64,000 nucleotides of DNA from JBDSZL01 sp039925145 (GTDB lineage Bacteria; Acidobacteriota; Vicinamibacteria; Vicinamibacterales; SCN-69-37). Location: NCBI GenBank assembly GCA_039925145.1, contig JBDSZL010000085.1:1-64000 (forward strand), written 5' to 3'. Positions within the stretch are counted from its first letter, which is position 1, and every line of letters starts with the position of its first letter. The notes under the pieces were generated by a model. It made no database searches. It was given only the letters and a program-made list of their open reading frames with translations, and was not told where the DNA came from. The position numbers and the translations under genes are program-made. Shown here in pieces: positions 54,615-62,783 of the stretch.

Positions 54615-55721
54615 ATGCCCACCCGACCCATCTGGCTCATCGTCTTCGCGTGGCTGGCCGGCACCATCGTGGTCATCGGTCTGCTCGGCGTGATTGGGGT
54701 CACCACATTCGTCGACCAGCATGCGTTGACGACAGGCAACATCTCCGCGCTGAATCCCGCGGTCGTCTGGCACAAGTGGGACGCGCTCTGGTACGAACGG
54801 ATCGCGGTTCATGGCTACGGCTACGAGCTCGACAATCTGAAAGGCCAGGCCGCCGCCGCGTTTTTTCCGCTCTATCCACTGACCGTCGGCGCGCTCCTGC
54901 AACTGCTGCCGGGCGCTTCGTTCTTCTGGGTCGCCTCTCTGCTGTCCGGCGCCTCGTCGTTTGCCGCACTCGGCCTCATGGCGGCGCACCTTGCAGCTAC
55001 ACCAGAGCATGCTCGGCGGACGATTCTCGTGGCGCTCACCTCTGCCGGGTCGTTCTACCTGATGATTCCCTACGCCGAGGGGTTGTTCCTGCTGCTCGTC
55101 GTGCTCACGATGCTGCTGACACGCCAGCGATGGTACGTGATTGCCGGCCTTTGCTGCGGGCTGGCAGCCGTGACACGCGTGCAGGGATTCGCGCTCATTG
55201 CCGTGCCGGTCTTCGCGTGTCTGGTCGACCCCGATCTGGCGATCCGGCAGCGGATCGGGCGTGCGGCCGGTGGAATGACCCTGTTTGCGCTGCCGGTTCT
55301 CGGCTATCTGGCGTACATGGCCCACGTCCAGGGTGACGCGCTGGCGTTCATCGCGAGACAGGCTCTCTGGTCGAATGCAACGCCATATCCATTTCGGGCC
55401 GTCGTCGGGTTGATTGCTCATCCGCGCTGGATCCAGGGCTGGCCGCACGGTGCCTTCTGGGCGCTCTACGTCGGCCTGCTGGCGCGATACTGGCGCCGGA
55501 TGCCGCTCGGCGAGGCGCTGTTCTGCGCGGGGGCCCTGCTTATCGCCACCCAGCAGTTAACCTTCCAAGGCATCTACCGCTATGTCACACCGCTCGTGCC
55601 GCTGACACTGGCCATCGCCGCCGACAAACACACGGTCCGCCTGCCCGTCGTCGCCTTCAACCTGGTCTTCGCGACGCTCATGATTCTGGCGTTTGTCACC
55701 TGGAACCGCTTGGCGGTGTAG
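54615..55721 (+). CDS. PIG-V/mannosyltransferase-like polytopic membrane protein
   Basis: The 368-aa protein has about nine hydrophobic segments. The first large loop contains WHKWDALWYERIAVHGYGYE followed by AAAFFPLYPLTVG, close to the WDxxWY...FFPLYP pattern of PIG-V-type mannosyltransferases (GT-C fold, dolichyl/polyprenyl-phosphate mannose donors). It probably adds a sugar to a lipid-linked or surface glycan on the outer face of the inner membrane. ATG 54615 is used; ATG 54588 would add nine residues. Confidence 0.75.
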   Translation: MPTRPIWLIVFAWLAGTIVVIGLLGVIGVTTFVDQHALTTGNISALNPAVVWHKWDALWYERIAVHGYGYELDNLKGQAAAAFFPLYPLTVGALLQLLPGASFFWVASLLSGASSFAALGLMAAHLAATPEHARRTILVALTSAGSFYLMIPYAEGLFLLLVVLTMLLTRQRWYVIAGLCCGLAAVTRVQGFALIAVPVFACLVDPDLAIRQRIGRAAGGMTLFALPVLGYLAYMAHVQGDALAFIARQALWSNATPYPFRAVVGLIAHPRWIQGWPHGAFWALYVGLLARYWRRMPLGEALFCAGALLIATQQLTFQGIYRYVTPLVPLTLAIAADKHTVRLPVVAFNLVFATLMILAFVTWNRLAV

Positions 55722-55749
55722 GCTCCGCGGAGCGATCGGTGACGGATAA

Positions 55750-55779
55750 TTGACAGAGGAAACGCGGTCCTTTGATAGA
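55750..55779 (+). promoter_or_regulatory. promoter before the CPBP protease gene (-35 TTGACA)
   Basis: TTGACA at 55750-55755 is a perfect -35 hexamer; a weak -10 (GATAGA, 55774-55779) follows with 18-bp spacing, 8 bp before the ATG at 55788. This is the clearest -35 I found in the window. Confidence 0.45.
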
Positions 55780-55787
55780 GTTTCACC

Positions 55788-56570
55788 ATGGACGAGACGC
55801 AGGCCTTGCTCCCGGCCGCGGTGGCCCCCGCTGCGCCCACGACGTTGGCGGCGTCTACGACCGCTCTCCCGCGATGGGCGGCCGGCTTGGAGGCGCTGCT
55901 CGTCTGCGGCATCCCCACCCAAGTCGTGATTGCCACCGTGCTGGTCTTTGCAGCCAACGTCCCGCTGCTCGACAACGACGGACACGTCTCGCTCGAGTTC
56001 TTCTCAACGCTGAGCCTCATCGACACGGCCGTGGTGGCGCTGCTGATTCGCGTCTTCCTGTGGCTCAGTGCCGAAGATCCGGTGGCCGTGTTCGTCGGCG
56101 CGCGGCCCGTGCGGGGTGAACTGCTCCGCGGACTCGCCCTGGTGCCAGTCGTCATCCTGGCGGTGACAGGCATCGTGCTCGGCTTGCGCACGGTGGCACC
56201 CTGGACGCACACGGTCACGCAGAACCCGCTCGAGGCGTTCATGCAGACGCCGTTCGAGGCCGGGATCTTCATGTTCGTCGTGATGCTGGCCGGCGGTGTG
56301 CGCGAGGAACTCCAGCGCGCCTTCATCCTGCACCGTTTCGAGCAACGGCTCGGCGGCGTGCGTGTCGGCCTCGCGGTGTTCAGTGTCACGTTTGGCGTGC
56401 TGCATCTCGAACAAGGCCTCGATGTCGCCGTCGCCGTCGGATTGCTCGGCCTGCTCTGGGGCGTCCTCTACGTCAAGCGCCGCTCGGTCGTCCTTCCGAT
56501 GGTGAATCACGCGACGTTCAACGCGCTGCAGGTGCTCCAGGGGGTTCTGCTCCGAAGCTTCGGCGGCTGA
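55788..56570 (+). CDS. CPBP-family intramembrane metalloprotease
   Basis: The 260-aa membrane protein has about seven hydrophobic segments and the three CPBP (CAAX protease/bacteriocin-processing) motifs: GGVREELQRAFIL (EExxR, about residue 174), FGVLHLEQGLD (H, about 205) and VNHATFNALQ (HxxxN-like, near the C-terminus). These are glutamate-type intramembrane peptidases. It lies within the glycan genes, 3 bp before the next membrane protein gene, so it is probably co-transcribed with it. Substrate unknown. Confidence 0.88.
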   Translation: MDETQALLPAAVAPAAPTTLAASTTALPRWAAGLEALLVCGIPTQVVIATVLVFAANVPLLDNDGHVSLEFFSTLSLIDTAVVALLIRVFLWLSAEDPVAVFVGARPVRGELLRGLALVPVVILAVTGIVLGLRTVAPWTHTVTQNPLEAFMQTPFEAGIFMFVVMLAGGVREELQRAFILHRFEQRLGGVRVGLAVFSVTFGVLHLEQGLDVAVAVGLLGLLWGVLYVKRRSVVLPMVNHATFNALQVLQGVLLRSFGG

Positions 56571-56573
56571 GGC

Positions 56574-58058
56574 ATGCCGATCCGCCTCAGACGTCTGTCT
56601 TTCCGCTCGCCTGCCGTTCTCCTCGTCCTTTTCGCCCTGCTGCTGCCGGCCATCACCGCCAGGCTCAACGCCTCCGACGAGGTCGAGTTCTTCTCGTGGC
56701 TTCGCTCGTGGGCTTTCGATCGCGACGCCGACTTCACCAACGAGTACCAGCACTTCTACGATGCAGGCCCGTTGCACAACGCGGGCTTTCACGAGACGTT
56801 CCTCGAGCGGACGAACGAGAACGGCCGGCCGAGCAACTTCACGCCGGTGGGCACGGCGCTGCTGTGGGCGCCCTTCTTCGCTGTCGGACACCTGGCCGCC
56901 GGCCTGCTTGGCGAGGCGCAGGACGGCTACAGCCGTCCCTACATCCGCGCGGTCACAATCGGCTCGGCGTGTTACGGGCTGCTGGCGCTGATGCTGTCGC
57001 AGGCCATGGCGTCGCGCGTGCTGGGCGCGTCGGCAGGTCTCGCCACTTTGCTCGTCTGGGTCGGCACGCCGCTGCTGTTTTACATGTACGTGGCGCCGGG
57101 GTTTGGTCACGCCTGCTCGGCCTTCGCTGTGTCGCTGTTTCTCTGGACCTGGATACGCATCAGGGGCCGCTGGAGCCTTGGTGGAGCCGTTCAATTGGGG
57201 CTCACCGGTGCACTGCTCCCCATGGTGCGCGAACAAGACGTCTTCTTTCTCGCCGGTCCGGCGCTGGACTGGCTGGTGTGGACACTGGCAATGCGGACGC
57301 CTGCCCCGAATGCAGGTGCTCCGGCGGTCCCGGGGCGCGCCCCGGCACGGCCGAGTTCAAGGGGCCGGGATGCCGGGCTGTTCGCCTTGACCGGCGCGGC
57401 AGCGTTCCTGCTCCTCTACTCGGTCCAGCTGATGGCCTACGTCGCGTTGAACGGGCATCCAGGGCCTCCCCAGATGGTCGCGCGCAAGATGACGTGGAGC
57501 GCGCCCCACATGGTCGCCGTGCTCGTTTCCTCCGAACACGGGTTCTTCGTCTGGACGCCGCTCGCCCTGGCGGCACTGGCAGGTCTGGTCTGGCTCTCGC
57601 TTCGACGCACCGGCCTGCCTGCCTCCCCCGCCCAAACAGCGCCAGGTCGATCCACTCCACCGCGCGACGTGCGGTGGATTGCCCTGCTGGCCCTGCTGAT
57701 GTGTCTTCTCCAGGCCTACATCTCCGGCAGTGTCGAGTCGTGGACGGTCGCCGGATCGTTCGGCCAGCGCCGCTTCGTGGCGCTGACGCCGCTGCTCGTG
57801 CTGGGCACGGCTGCGCTCACCGAGTGCTGGGCGATGACGACGTCCCGTCGTGTGACGCTCGCCGCACTGTTCACGCTATGTCTCTGGTGGAACGTGGGAC
57901 TGATGGCACAGTTCGGACTGCACTTGATGGATCGGCAGCAGCTGACGCCGGGAGATAACGCGCGCATCACGTTCCTGGAACTGCCTCACAGACTGCCATC
58001 GCTCGCTTGGCGCTATCTGTTTCATCGCGAGTCGTTCTTCGGGTTGCCCCGGCAGTGA
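56574..58058 (+). CDS. polytopic membrane protein, GT-C glycosyltransferase-like
   Basis: The 494-aa protein has ten or more hydrophobic segments. The first loop has the acidic DEVEFFSWLRSWAFDRDADF and a second loop FTPVGTALLWAPFFAVGHL, features of GT-C type transferases or related surface-polysaccharide membrane proteins. About 40 residues in the middle are Pro/Ala/Gly/Arg-rich (APNAGAPAVPGRAPARP). It follows the CPBP gene by 3 bp and precedes the first GT4 gene by 10 bp. Substrate unknown. Confidence 0.65.
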   Translation: MPIRLRRLSFRSPAVLLVLFALLLPAITARLNASDEVEFFSWLRSWAFDRDADFTNEYQHFYDAGPLHNAGFHETFLERTNENGRPSNFTPVGTALLWAPFFAVGHLAAGLLGEAQDGYSRPYIRAVTIGSACYGLLALMLSQAMASRVLGASAGLATLLVWVGTPLLFYMYVAPGFGHACSAFAVSLFLWTWIRIRGRWSLGGAVQLGLTGALLPMVREQDVFFLAGPALDWLVWTLAMRTPAPNAGAPAVPGRAPARPSSRGRDAGLFALTGAAAFLLLYSVQLMAYVALNGHPGPPQMVARKMTWSAPHMVAVLVSSEHGFFVWTPLALAALAGLVWLSLRRTGLPASPAQTAPGRSTPPRDVRWIALLALLMCLLQAYISGSVESWTVAGSFGQRRFVALTPLLVLGTAALTECWAMTTSRRVTLAALFTLCLWWNVGLMAQFGLHLMDRQQLTPGDNARITFLELPHRLPSLAWRYLFHRESFFGLPRQ

Positions 58059-58068
58059 GCACACACCT

Positions 58069-59265
58069 GTGACCGTGCTGTACTTCGCCGACACCCGTTT
58101 CCCAATCGAACGCGCGAACGGCCTGCAGACGATGGCAACGTGTCATGCGATGGCGGAACGAGGGCACGCGGTCCAACTCGTGGTCAGACCCGACACCACG
58201 GTACCTGCTCGCGATCCATTCGACTTCTACGGCTTGTCTCGCGTTCCGGGTCTGAGCATCCAGACGCTCCCCGTGCGTGGCGGCGCCCAGACCCGGCGCG
58301 CTCAGTATCTGCTCCAGGCCGCTGCCGTCGCTGTCCGGCACAAGGGCGTCATCTTCACCCGCGACCTGGGTCTGGCCGCATTTCTGCTGCAGTGGCCGTC
58401 CTGGCGGCGCCCACGCGTCATTTACGAATCCCACGGCATCGCCCCAGTCGTGGCCGCCGAGATGCCGATGCTGCTGGGTAATGCCGCGCTCGCCGCGTCG
58501 CCAGCAAAACTGGCGCGGCTCGACAGACGCGAACGGCGCGTGTGGCGCCGTGCCGCTGCCTACATCACGATCACGCGCGCCCTCGCGGACGAACTGTCCC
58601 TCCGATACGGCACCCGCACCAACGTCTACGTCGTGCCCGACGGCGCCCGCGAGCCGACAGGTCCCTCGGCGATGCCAGACGACGTGCCATCGGAGGAGGG
58701 CGCGCTCGCCAACGGGATCGTGGGATACGCGGGGCACCTCTACCCGTGGAAGGGCGTCGACGTGCTGCTGCGCGCCGTGGCGAGCACACCGACGCTACGC
58801 GCGCTCATCGTCGGGGGTCACCCGGCCGAGCCCGACGCGTTGCGTGTCCGGCAGCTGGCCGGGGCCCTCGGCGTTCAAGATCGGGTCGAGTTCACAGGCC
58901 AGGTGCCGTCGGGCGAGGTCATGGCTCAGCTGCTGCGCGCTTCGGTGCTCGTGCTTCCCAACACCGCCTCTGCGGTGTCGGAACGCTATACTTCGCCTTT
59001 GAAGCTGTTCGAGTACCTGGCGGCTGGACGGCCGATTGTGGCCTCAGATTTCCCGGCCATCCGTGAAGTGCTGACGGCCGACATCAGCGCGCTACTCGTC
59101 CCGGCCGGGGATGCCACGGCTCTGGCAGAGGCGCTGATGCGCATCACGAGCGATCCGGCCCTCGCTCGCCGCTTGGCGTGCGCATCTCGCGCACTCGCGC
59201 CTGAGTACACGTGGGCCGCCCGCGCCCGACGGCTCGACGTGCCGCTGCAGGCAGCTGTCCGATGA
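58069..59265 (+). CDS. GT4-family glycosyltransferase
   Basis: The 398-aa protein starts at GTG 58069 (VTVLYFADTRFPIERANGLQT) and has the GT-B fold landmarks: an N-terminal Rossmann half, a central YIT-ITRALADEL acceptor-domain end, VVPDGAREP, the donor-domain start GYAGHLYPWKGVDVLL, and the C-terminal SPLKLFEYLAAGRPIVASD (the E of the EX7E region). It adds a sugar from a nucleotide donor, probably in surface polysaccharide assembly. It overlaps the methyltransferase gene by 4 nt (ATGA). Confidence 0.9.
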   Translation: MTVLYFADTRFPIERANGLQTMATCHAMAERGHAVQLVVRPDTTVPARDPFDFYGLSRVPGLSIQTLPVRGGAQTRRAQYLLQAAAVAVRHKGVIFTRDLGLAAFLLQWPSWRRPRVIYESHGIAPVVAAEMPMLLGNAALAASPAKLARLDRRERRVWRRAAAYITITRALADELSLRYGTRTNVYVVPDGAREPTGPSAMPDDVPSEEGALANGIVGYAGHLYPWKGVDVLLRAVASTPTLRALIVGGHPAEPDALRVRQLAGALGVQDRVEFTGQVPSGEVMAQLLRASVLVLPNTASAVSERYTSPLKLFEYLAAGRPIVASDFPAIREVLTADISALLVPAGDATALAEALMRITSDPALARRLACASRALAPEYTWAARARRLDVPLQAAVR

Positions 59266-60365
59266 TTTCCCCGAGGTTGCTCGCACTGGCCCGATGCCCC
59301 GACTGCGGCCGCAGTCTGACGCGGCGTGAACACGACGTCAGTTGTGCGGGGTGCGGCCGCGCGTTTGCCATCGATGGCGAGGTGCTCGACCTGCGCCCGC
59401 GCGCATCGTACTCGGAACAGACGAAGTACCTCGACCACGCACTGCACACCGACGCGCGGCACGAGTCCATTGCGCCGCCCGTGCTCGGTTCGAGAATCCG
59501 GAACGACATGCTTCGCCGGTTCCTCGCGCCGTCTGCCGGCGATCGCATTGTCGATCTCGGCTGCGGGAGCGGGCGCGCCATCGCGTGGAACGCCGCAAGC
59601 GGGGCCTCGATTCTTGGCGTGGACATCAGCCCGTTTTTCGCGCGCGAGGCACTCCAGGGATCCGATCTCATCCTCGGGGACCTCAGAAAGCTACCGCTGG
59701 CCGACGCGGCGTTCAACAAGGCCTGGTCGCTCGACGTCTTCGAACACCTCTCACCCGAGGCGCTCCGTGATGTGTTGACCGAAGCGCACCGTGTGCTCGA
59801 ACCCGGAGGCGCGCTCTTCATGTACACGCACGTGCGCCGCAACGGCTGGCCGGCCATGGGGGTACGTCTCGTCAATCGCTTTGCACGTTTGTGCGAGCAC
59901 GTCGGCTTGCTCGACCTCCACCAGGAACGGCTTCGCAAGTCGGATCACCTGAACCCGATTGCCGACCACGAAGAGCTCGCGCGTGTCACGCGTGAGTGCG
60001 GATTTGCGATCGAGCGCATCACCTACTACTCGCCGGTGATTGGTGCCTTCGTCGAGAACGTGCTCGCGCGCATCGCGGAACGGACCCTGGTACGCCGCGC
60101 GAGCCGCCAAGGGCCATCCGGGGCGCGTGCGGACGCCGGTGCGGCAAGCCGCACCGCCAGGGCCCGTGCCCAGGCGCGCGTCAGAAGTCGCGGCGTCACC
60201 TATCGCATGCTGGTGGCGGCTTCGCAGGTCATGAAACTCGATTTGCTGCTCTTCGGGCGCATCCAGTCGGGCCCGTTTTTCGCGTTGCTCCGCAAGCCGC
60301 ACGCCGGCCAGGCGCCACGCAACGGGGCGAATTCTCCCGCAGCACCAGCCGGGCGTGTGCCCTGA
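59262..60365 (+). CDS. class I SAM methyltransferase with N-terminal zinc-ribbon-like segment
   Basis: The 367-aa protein begins with a Trm112-like cysteine segment (CPDCGRSLT...CAGCGRAF, about residues 12-35), then the AdoMet site VDLGCGSGRAIAW (about 95), DVFEHLSPEAL and EPGGALFMYTHV. A basic C-terminal extension of about 60 residues is Arg/Ala/Gly-rich. Between glycosyltransferase genes, it probably methylates a sugar or the glycan end, but a lipid or other small molecule is possible. ATG 59262 overlaps the upstream stop; the longer frame from 59211 does not fit. Confidence 0.85.
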   Translation: MISPRLLALARCPDCGRSLTRREHDVSCAGCGRAFAIDGEVLDLRPRASYSEQTKYLDHALHTDARHESIAPPVLGSRIRNDMLRRFLAPSAGDRIVDLGCGSGRAIAWNAASGASILGVDISPFFAREALQGSDLILGDLRKLPLADAAFNKAWSLDVFEHLSPEALRDVLTEAHRVLEPGGALFMYTHVRRNGWPAMGVRLVNRFARLCEHVGLLDLHQERLRKSDHLNPIADHEELARVTRECGFAIERITYYSPVIGAFVENVLARIAERTLVRRASRQGPSGARADAGAASRTARARAQARVRSRGVTYRMLVAASQVMKLDLLLFGRIQSGPFFALLRKPHAGQAPRNGANSPAAPAGRVP

Positions 60366-60366
60366 C

Positions 60367-61512
60367 ATGCGCGTGCTGTACGTCGCCCTCGATCAGACCG
60401 TGCCCGGCACCCTTGGCGGATCCGTGCACGTGCAGTCGGTGGCCGCGGGCCTCGCGGCTCTGGGACACGACGTGCACGTGGCGACTCGGCCTGGTGGCCA
60501 CTGGCCCGTTGGCAACGTCACGTGGCACTCGATGGGGCCGCCGCTCGGACGGCAACAGCTTCGCTGGCTCCGGACGGGCGCGGTCGCGTCGCTCGGGCGG
60601 CACATCCAGGCCAATGTAGTCATGGAGCGCTACTACAACTTCGGCGGCGAGGGGGTGTTCGCCGCACGGCGTCTGCGAATTCCCGCAGTGCTCGAGGTCA
60701 ACGCTCCCATCATTGATTATCCCGGCTCCATGAAGGCCCGGCTGGACAAGGGGCTCCTGGTCGAACCGCTCCGACGCTGGCGCGATCGGATCTGCCGGCA
60801 CGTGGATCTGTTCGTGACGCCGTCGACGGCCATCCTGCCGGCGTGGGTGGACCGGCGGCGCGTCCTCGAGGTCGAGTGGGGAGCCGATGTCGACCACTTC
60901 CATCCCGGAGCGACCGGCCCGCTGCCGTTTCATCGCGATCCCAGCCGCGTGCTCTGTGTCTTTGCCGGCGCGTTCCGCTCCTGGCACGGCGTGGCGCACC
61001 TCTCGGCCGCGCTCGCACGGTTGCATCGCGCAGGCGACCACCGCTTCGGCGCGCTGTTCATCGGCGATGGACCAGAACGCGCCGCCACAGAACGCGCGGC
61101 CCGCGACGTTCCGGGGATCGTGTTCACCGGGGCCCTGCCGCACGATCAGTTGCCCGCCGTGCTCGCCTCGGCCGACATTGGCGTCGCACCGTTTGATCCG
61201 ATCAAGCACGCGCCGCTGCGCCTGGGCTTCTACTGGTCGCCACTGAAGGTCTTCGAGTACATGGCCGTCGGACTTCCCGTCGTGGCACCGGCGCTTCCGC
61301 GTCTGAAGCGGCTGGTCGAACACGGCCGCGAAGGACTCCTGTACGATCCGGACGATCCGCGTGGACTCGACCGCGCGATCGCGACGCTTGGCGACCAGGC
61401 GTTGCGCCGCCGGCTGGGAATCGCGGCGCGGCAACGTGTCGTGCGCGATTTCAGCTGGGAGGCGCACTGCACCGCACTCGACCGCCGAATCCGGAAGCTG
61501 CGACATCGATGA
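60367..61512 (+). CDS. GT4-family glycosyltransferase
   Basis: The 381-aa GT-B enzyme begins MRVLYVALDQTVPGTLGGS, with HVQSVAAGLAALGHDVHVAT (N-terminal acceptor domain), ALFIGDGPERAATE, VFTGALPHDQLPAVLASADI and the C-terminal LKVFEYMAVGLPVVAPALPRL. The ATG at 60367 is one base after the methyltransferase stop; an in-frame GTG at 60355 would overlap it. Its stop overlaps the next GT4 gene by 4 nt. It belongs to the same coupled glycan operon. Confidence 0.9.
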   Translation: MRVLYVALDQTVPGTLGGSVHVQSVAAGLAALGHDVHVATRPGGHWPVGNVTWHSMGPPLGRQQLRWLRTGAVASLGRHIQANVVMERYYNFGGEGVFAARRLRIPAVLEVNAPIIDYPGSMKARLDKGLLVEPLRRWRDRICRHVDLFVTPSTAILPAWVDRRRVLEVEWGADVDHFHPGATGPLPFHRDPSRVLCVFAGAFRSWHGVAHLSAALARLHRAGDHRFGALFIGDGPERAATERAARDVPGIVFTGALPHDQLPAVLASADIGVAPFDPIKHAPLRLGFYWSPLKVFEYMAVGLPVVAPALPRLKRLVEHGREGLLYDPDDPRGLDRAIATLGDQALRRRLGIAARQRVVRDFSWEAHCTALDRRIRKLRHR

Positions 61513-62783
61513 GCGCCCCTCTGCGGATCCTGCTCGTGACCGACTCGTTTCCTCCAGGCTGCGGTGGAAGCGGATGGAGCACATGGGAACTGGCGCACGG
61601 GCTCGGCAGTCGAGGTCATCACGTCGAAGTGGTCAAGGTCTCGACCTCCCCGACCGAGCGCGTGGCTCGCGGCTCGTACCAGGGAGTGTCGGTCGAGACG
61701 TATGGCATCCATGCGCCAGGGATTCCGTTCGTCCGCAATCTCATCAAGAACGAGCAACTGTGGAGGCGACTGACGGAACACCTCGCGATGCGCCTGGCTT
61801 CCGACCAGTTCGACATCGTGCACGCGCAGCACGTCATGACCACCGTCCCTGCCGTGAGGGCCGGACGCGCCGCCGGGACGCCGGTGGTCGCGACGGTGCG
61901 CGACTACTGGCCCGTATGCTACTGGTCCGACCTCATTTACGATCCGGGGCAGCCGGCTCTCTGCCCGGCCTGCTCCGCGGGGATGATGACGAAATGCATC
62001 CAGCCGCGAGCCGGTTTGGCCAGCCTCGTGGCCTGGCCCATGATTCCGTACATGCGCGCCAATCTGGCGACGAAGCGCCGCACGCTCGCCACCGCCGATG
62101 CCGTCATCGCCGTGAGCTCCACGATCGCGCGCGATCTCGAGGCTCGCGCGCCGGAGCTGGCGGCCACGCCGCTCTACACCATTCCCAACCCCGTTGACAT
62201 GATCGCGCTCGATCACGCCTACGATCAGGCGCCTCGACCGACAGCGGAGCCGTACCTGCTCTATGCCGGCAAGATCGCGGTGAACAAGGGTGTCCAGTAC
62301 CTGCTGCCGGCCATTGTCGAAGCGGGCCTGTCGCTCCCTCTCGTGGTTGCAGGGGATGGACCACTGCGGGGCCAGCTGGAGGCTGAGGCCCGCAATCTGG
62401 GAGTCAATCTCCGCGTGCTCGGCTGGCGCTCTCGCGAAGAGGTGTGGGGCTGGATGCGACACGCGCGGCTGCTCGCCTTTCCGTCCTACGGCCCCGAATC
62501 GCTCAGCCGAGTGCTGATCGAAGCCGCGGCGCTCGGCACGCCGATCGCCGCCATGAACACGGGAGGCACGCCGGATATCGTGCACGACCGCGAGACGGGG
62601 CTGCTCTCGGCCACCCCGCAGGCCTTTGCCCGCGACCTGGCGGAACTGGCGGCCGACGAGCGGCTCCGCGCCGTGCTGGGCGCGGCCGCACGCGCCGACG
62701 CGCACGCCCGTTTCTCGGCGACATCGGTTGTCGAACGTGTCGAGCAGGTGTACCGCAGCTTGCTGGTCCCCAGAGCCGCCTGA
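61509..62783 (+). CDS. GT4-family glycosyltransferase
   Basis: The 424-aa GT-B enzyme begins LRILLVTDSFPPGCGGSGWST. It has a cysteine-containing insertion (LCPACSAGMMTKCIQ, about residues 155-170), seen in some GT4 proteins, then VIAVSSTIARDLEA, AGKIAVNKGVQYLLPA and the donor-site SYGPESLSRVLIEAAALGTP (EX7E). It overlaps the upstream GT4 gene (ATGA), and its TGA shares a base with the ATG of the following GT4 gene. Confidence 0.9.
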   Translation: MSAPLRILLVTDSFPPGCGGSGWSTWELAHGLGSRGHHVEVVKVSTSPTERVARGSYQGVSVETYGIHAPGIPFVRNLIKNEQLWRRLTEHLAMRLASDQFDIVHAQHVMTTVPAVRAGRAAGTPVVATVRDYWPVCYWSDLIYDPGQPALCPACSAGMMTKCIQPRAGLASLVAWPMIPYMRANLATKRRTLATADAVIAVSSTIARDLEARAPELAATPLYTIPNPVDMIALDHAYDQAPRPTAEPYLLYAGKIAVNKGVQYLLPAIVEAGLSLPLVVAGDGPLRGQLEAEARNLGVNLRVLGWRSREEVWGWMRHARLLAFPSYGPESLSRVLIEAAALGTPIAAMNTGGTPDIVHDRETGLLSATPQAFARDLAELAADERLRAVLGAAARADAHARFSATSVVERVEQVYRSLLVPRAA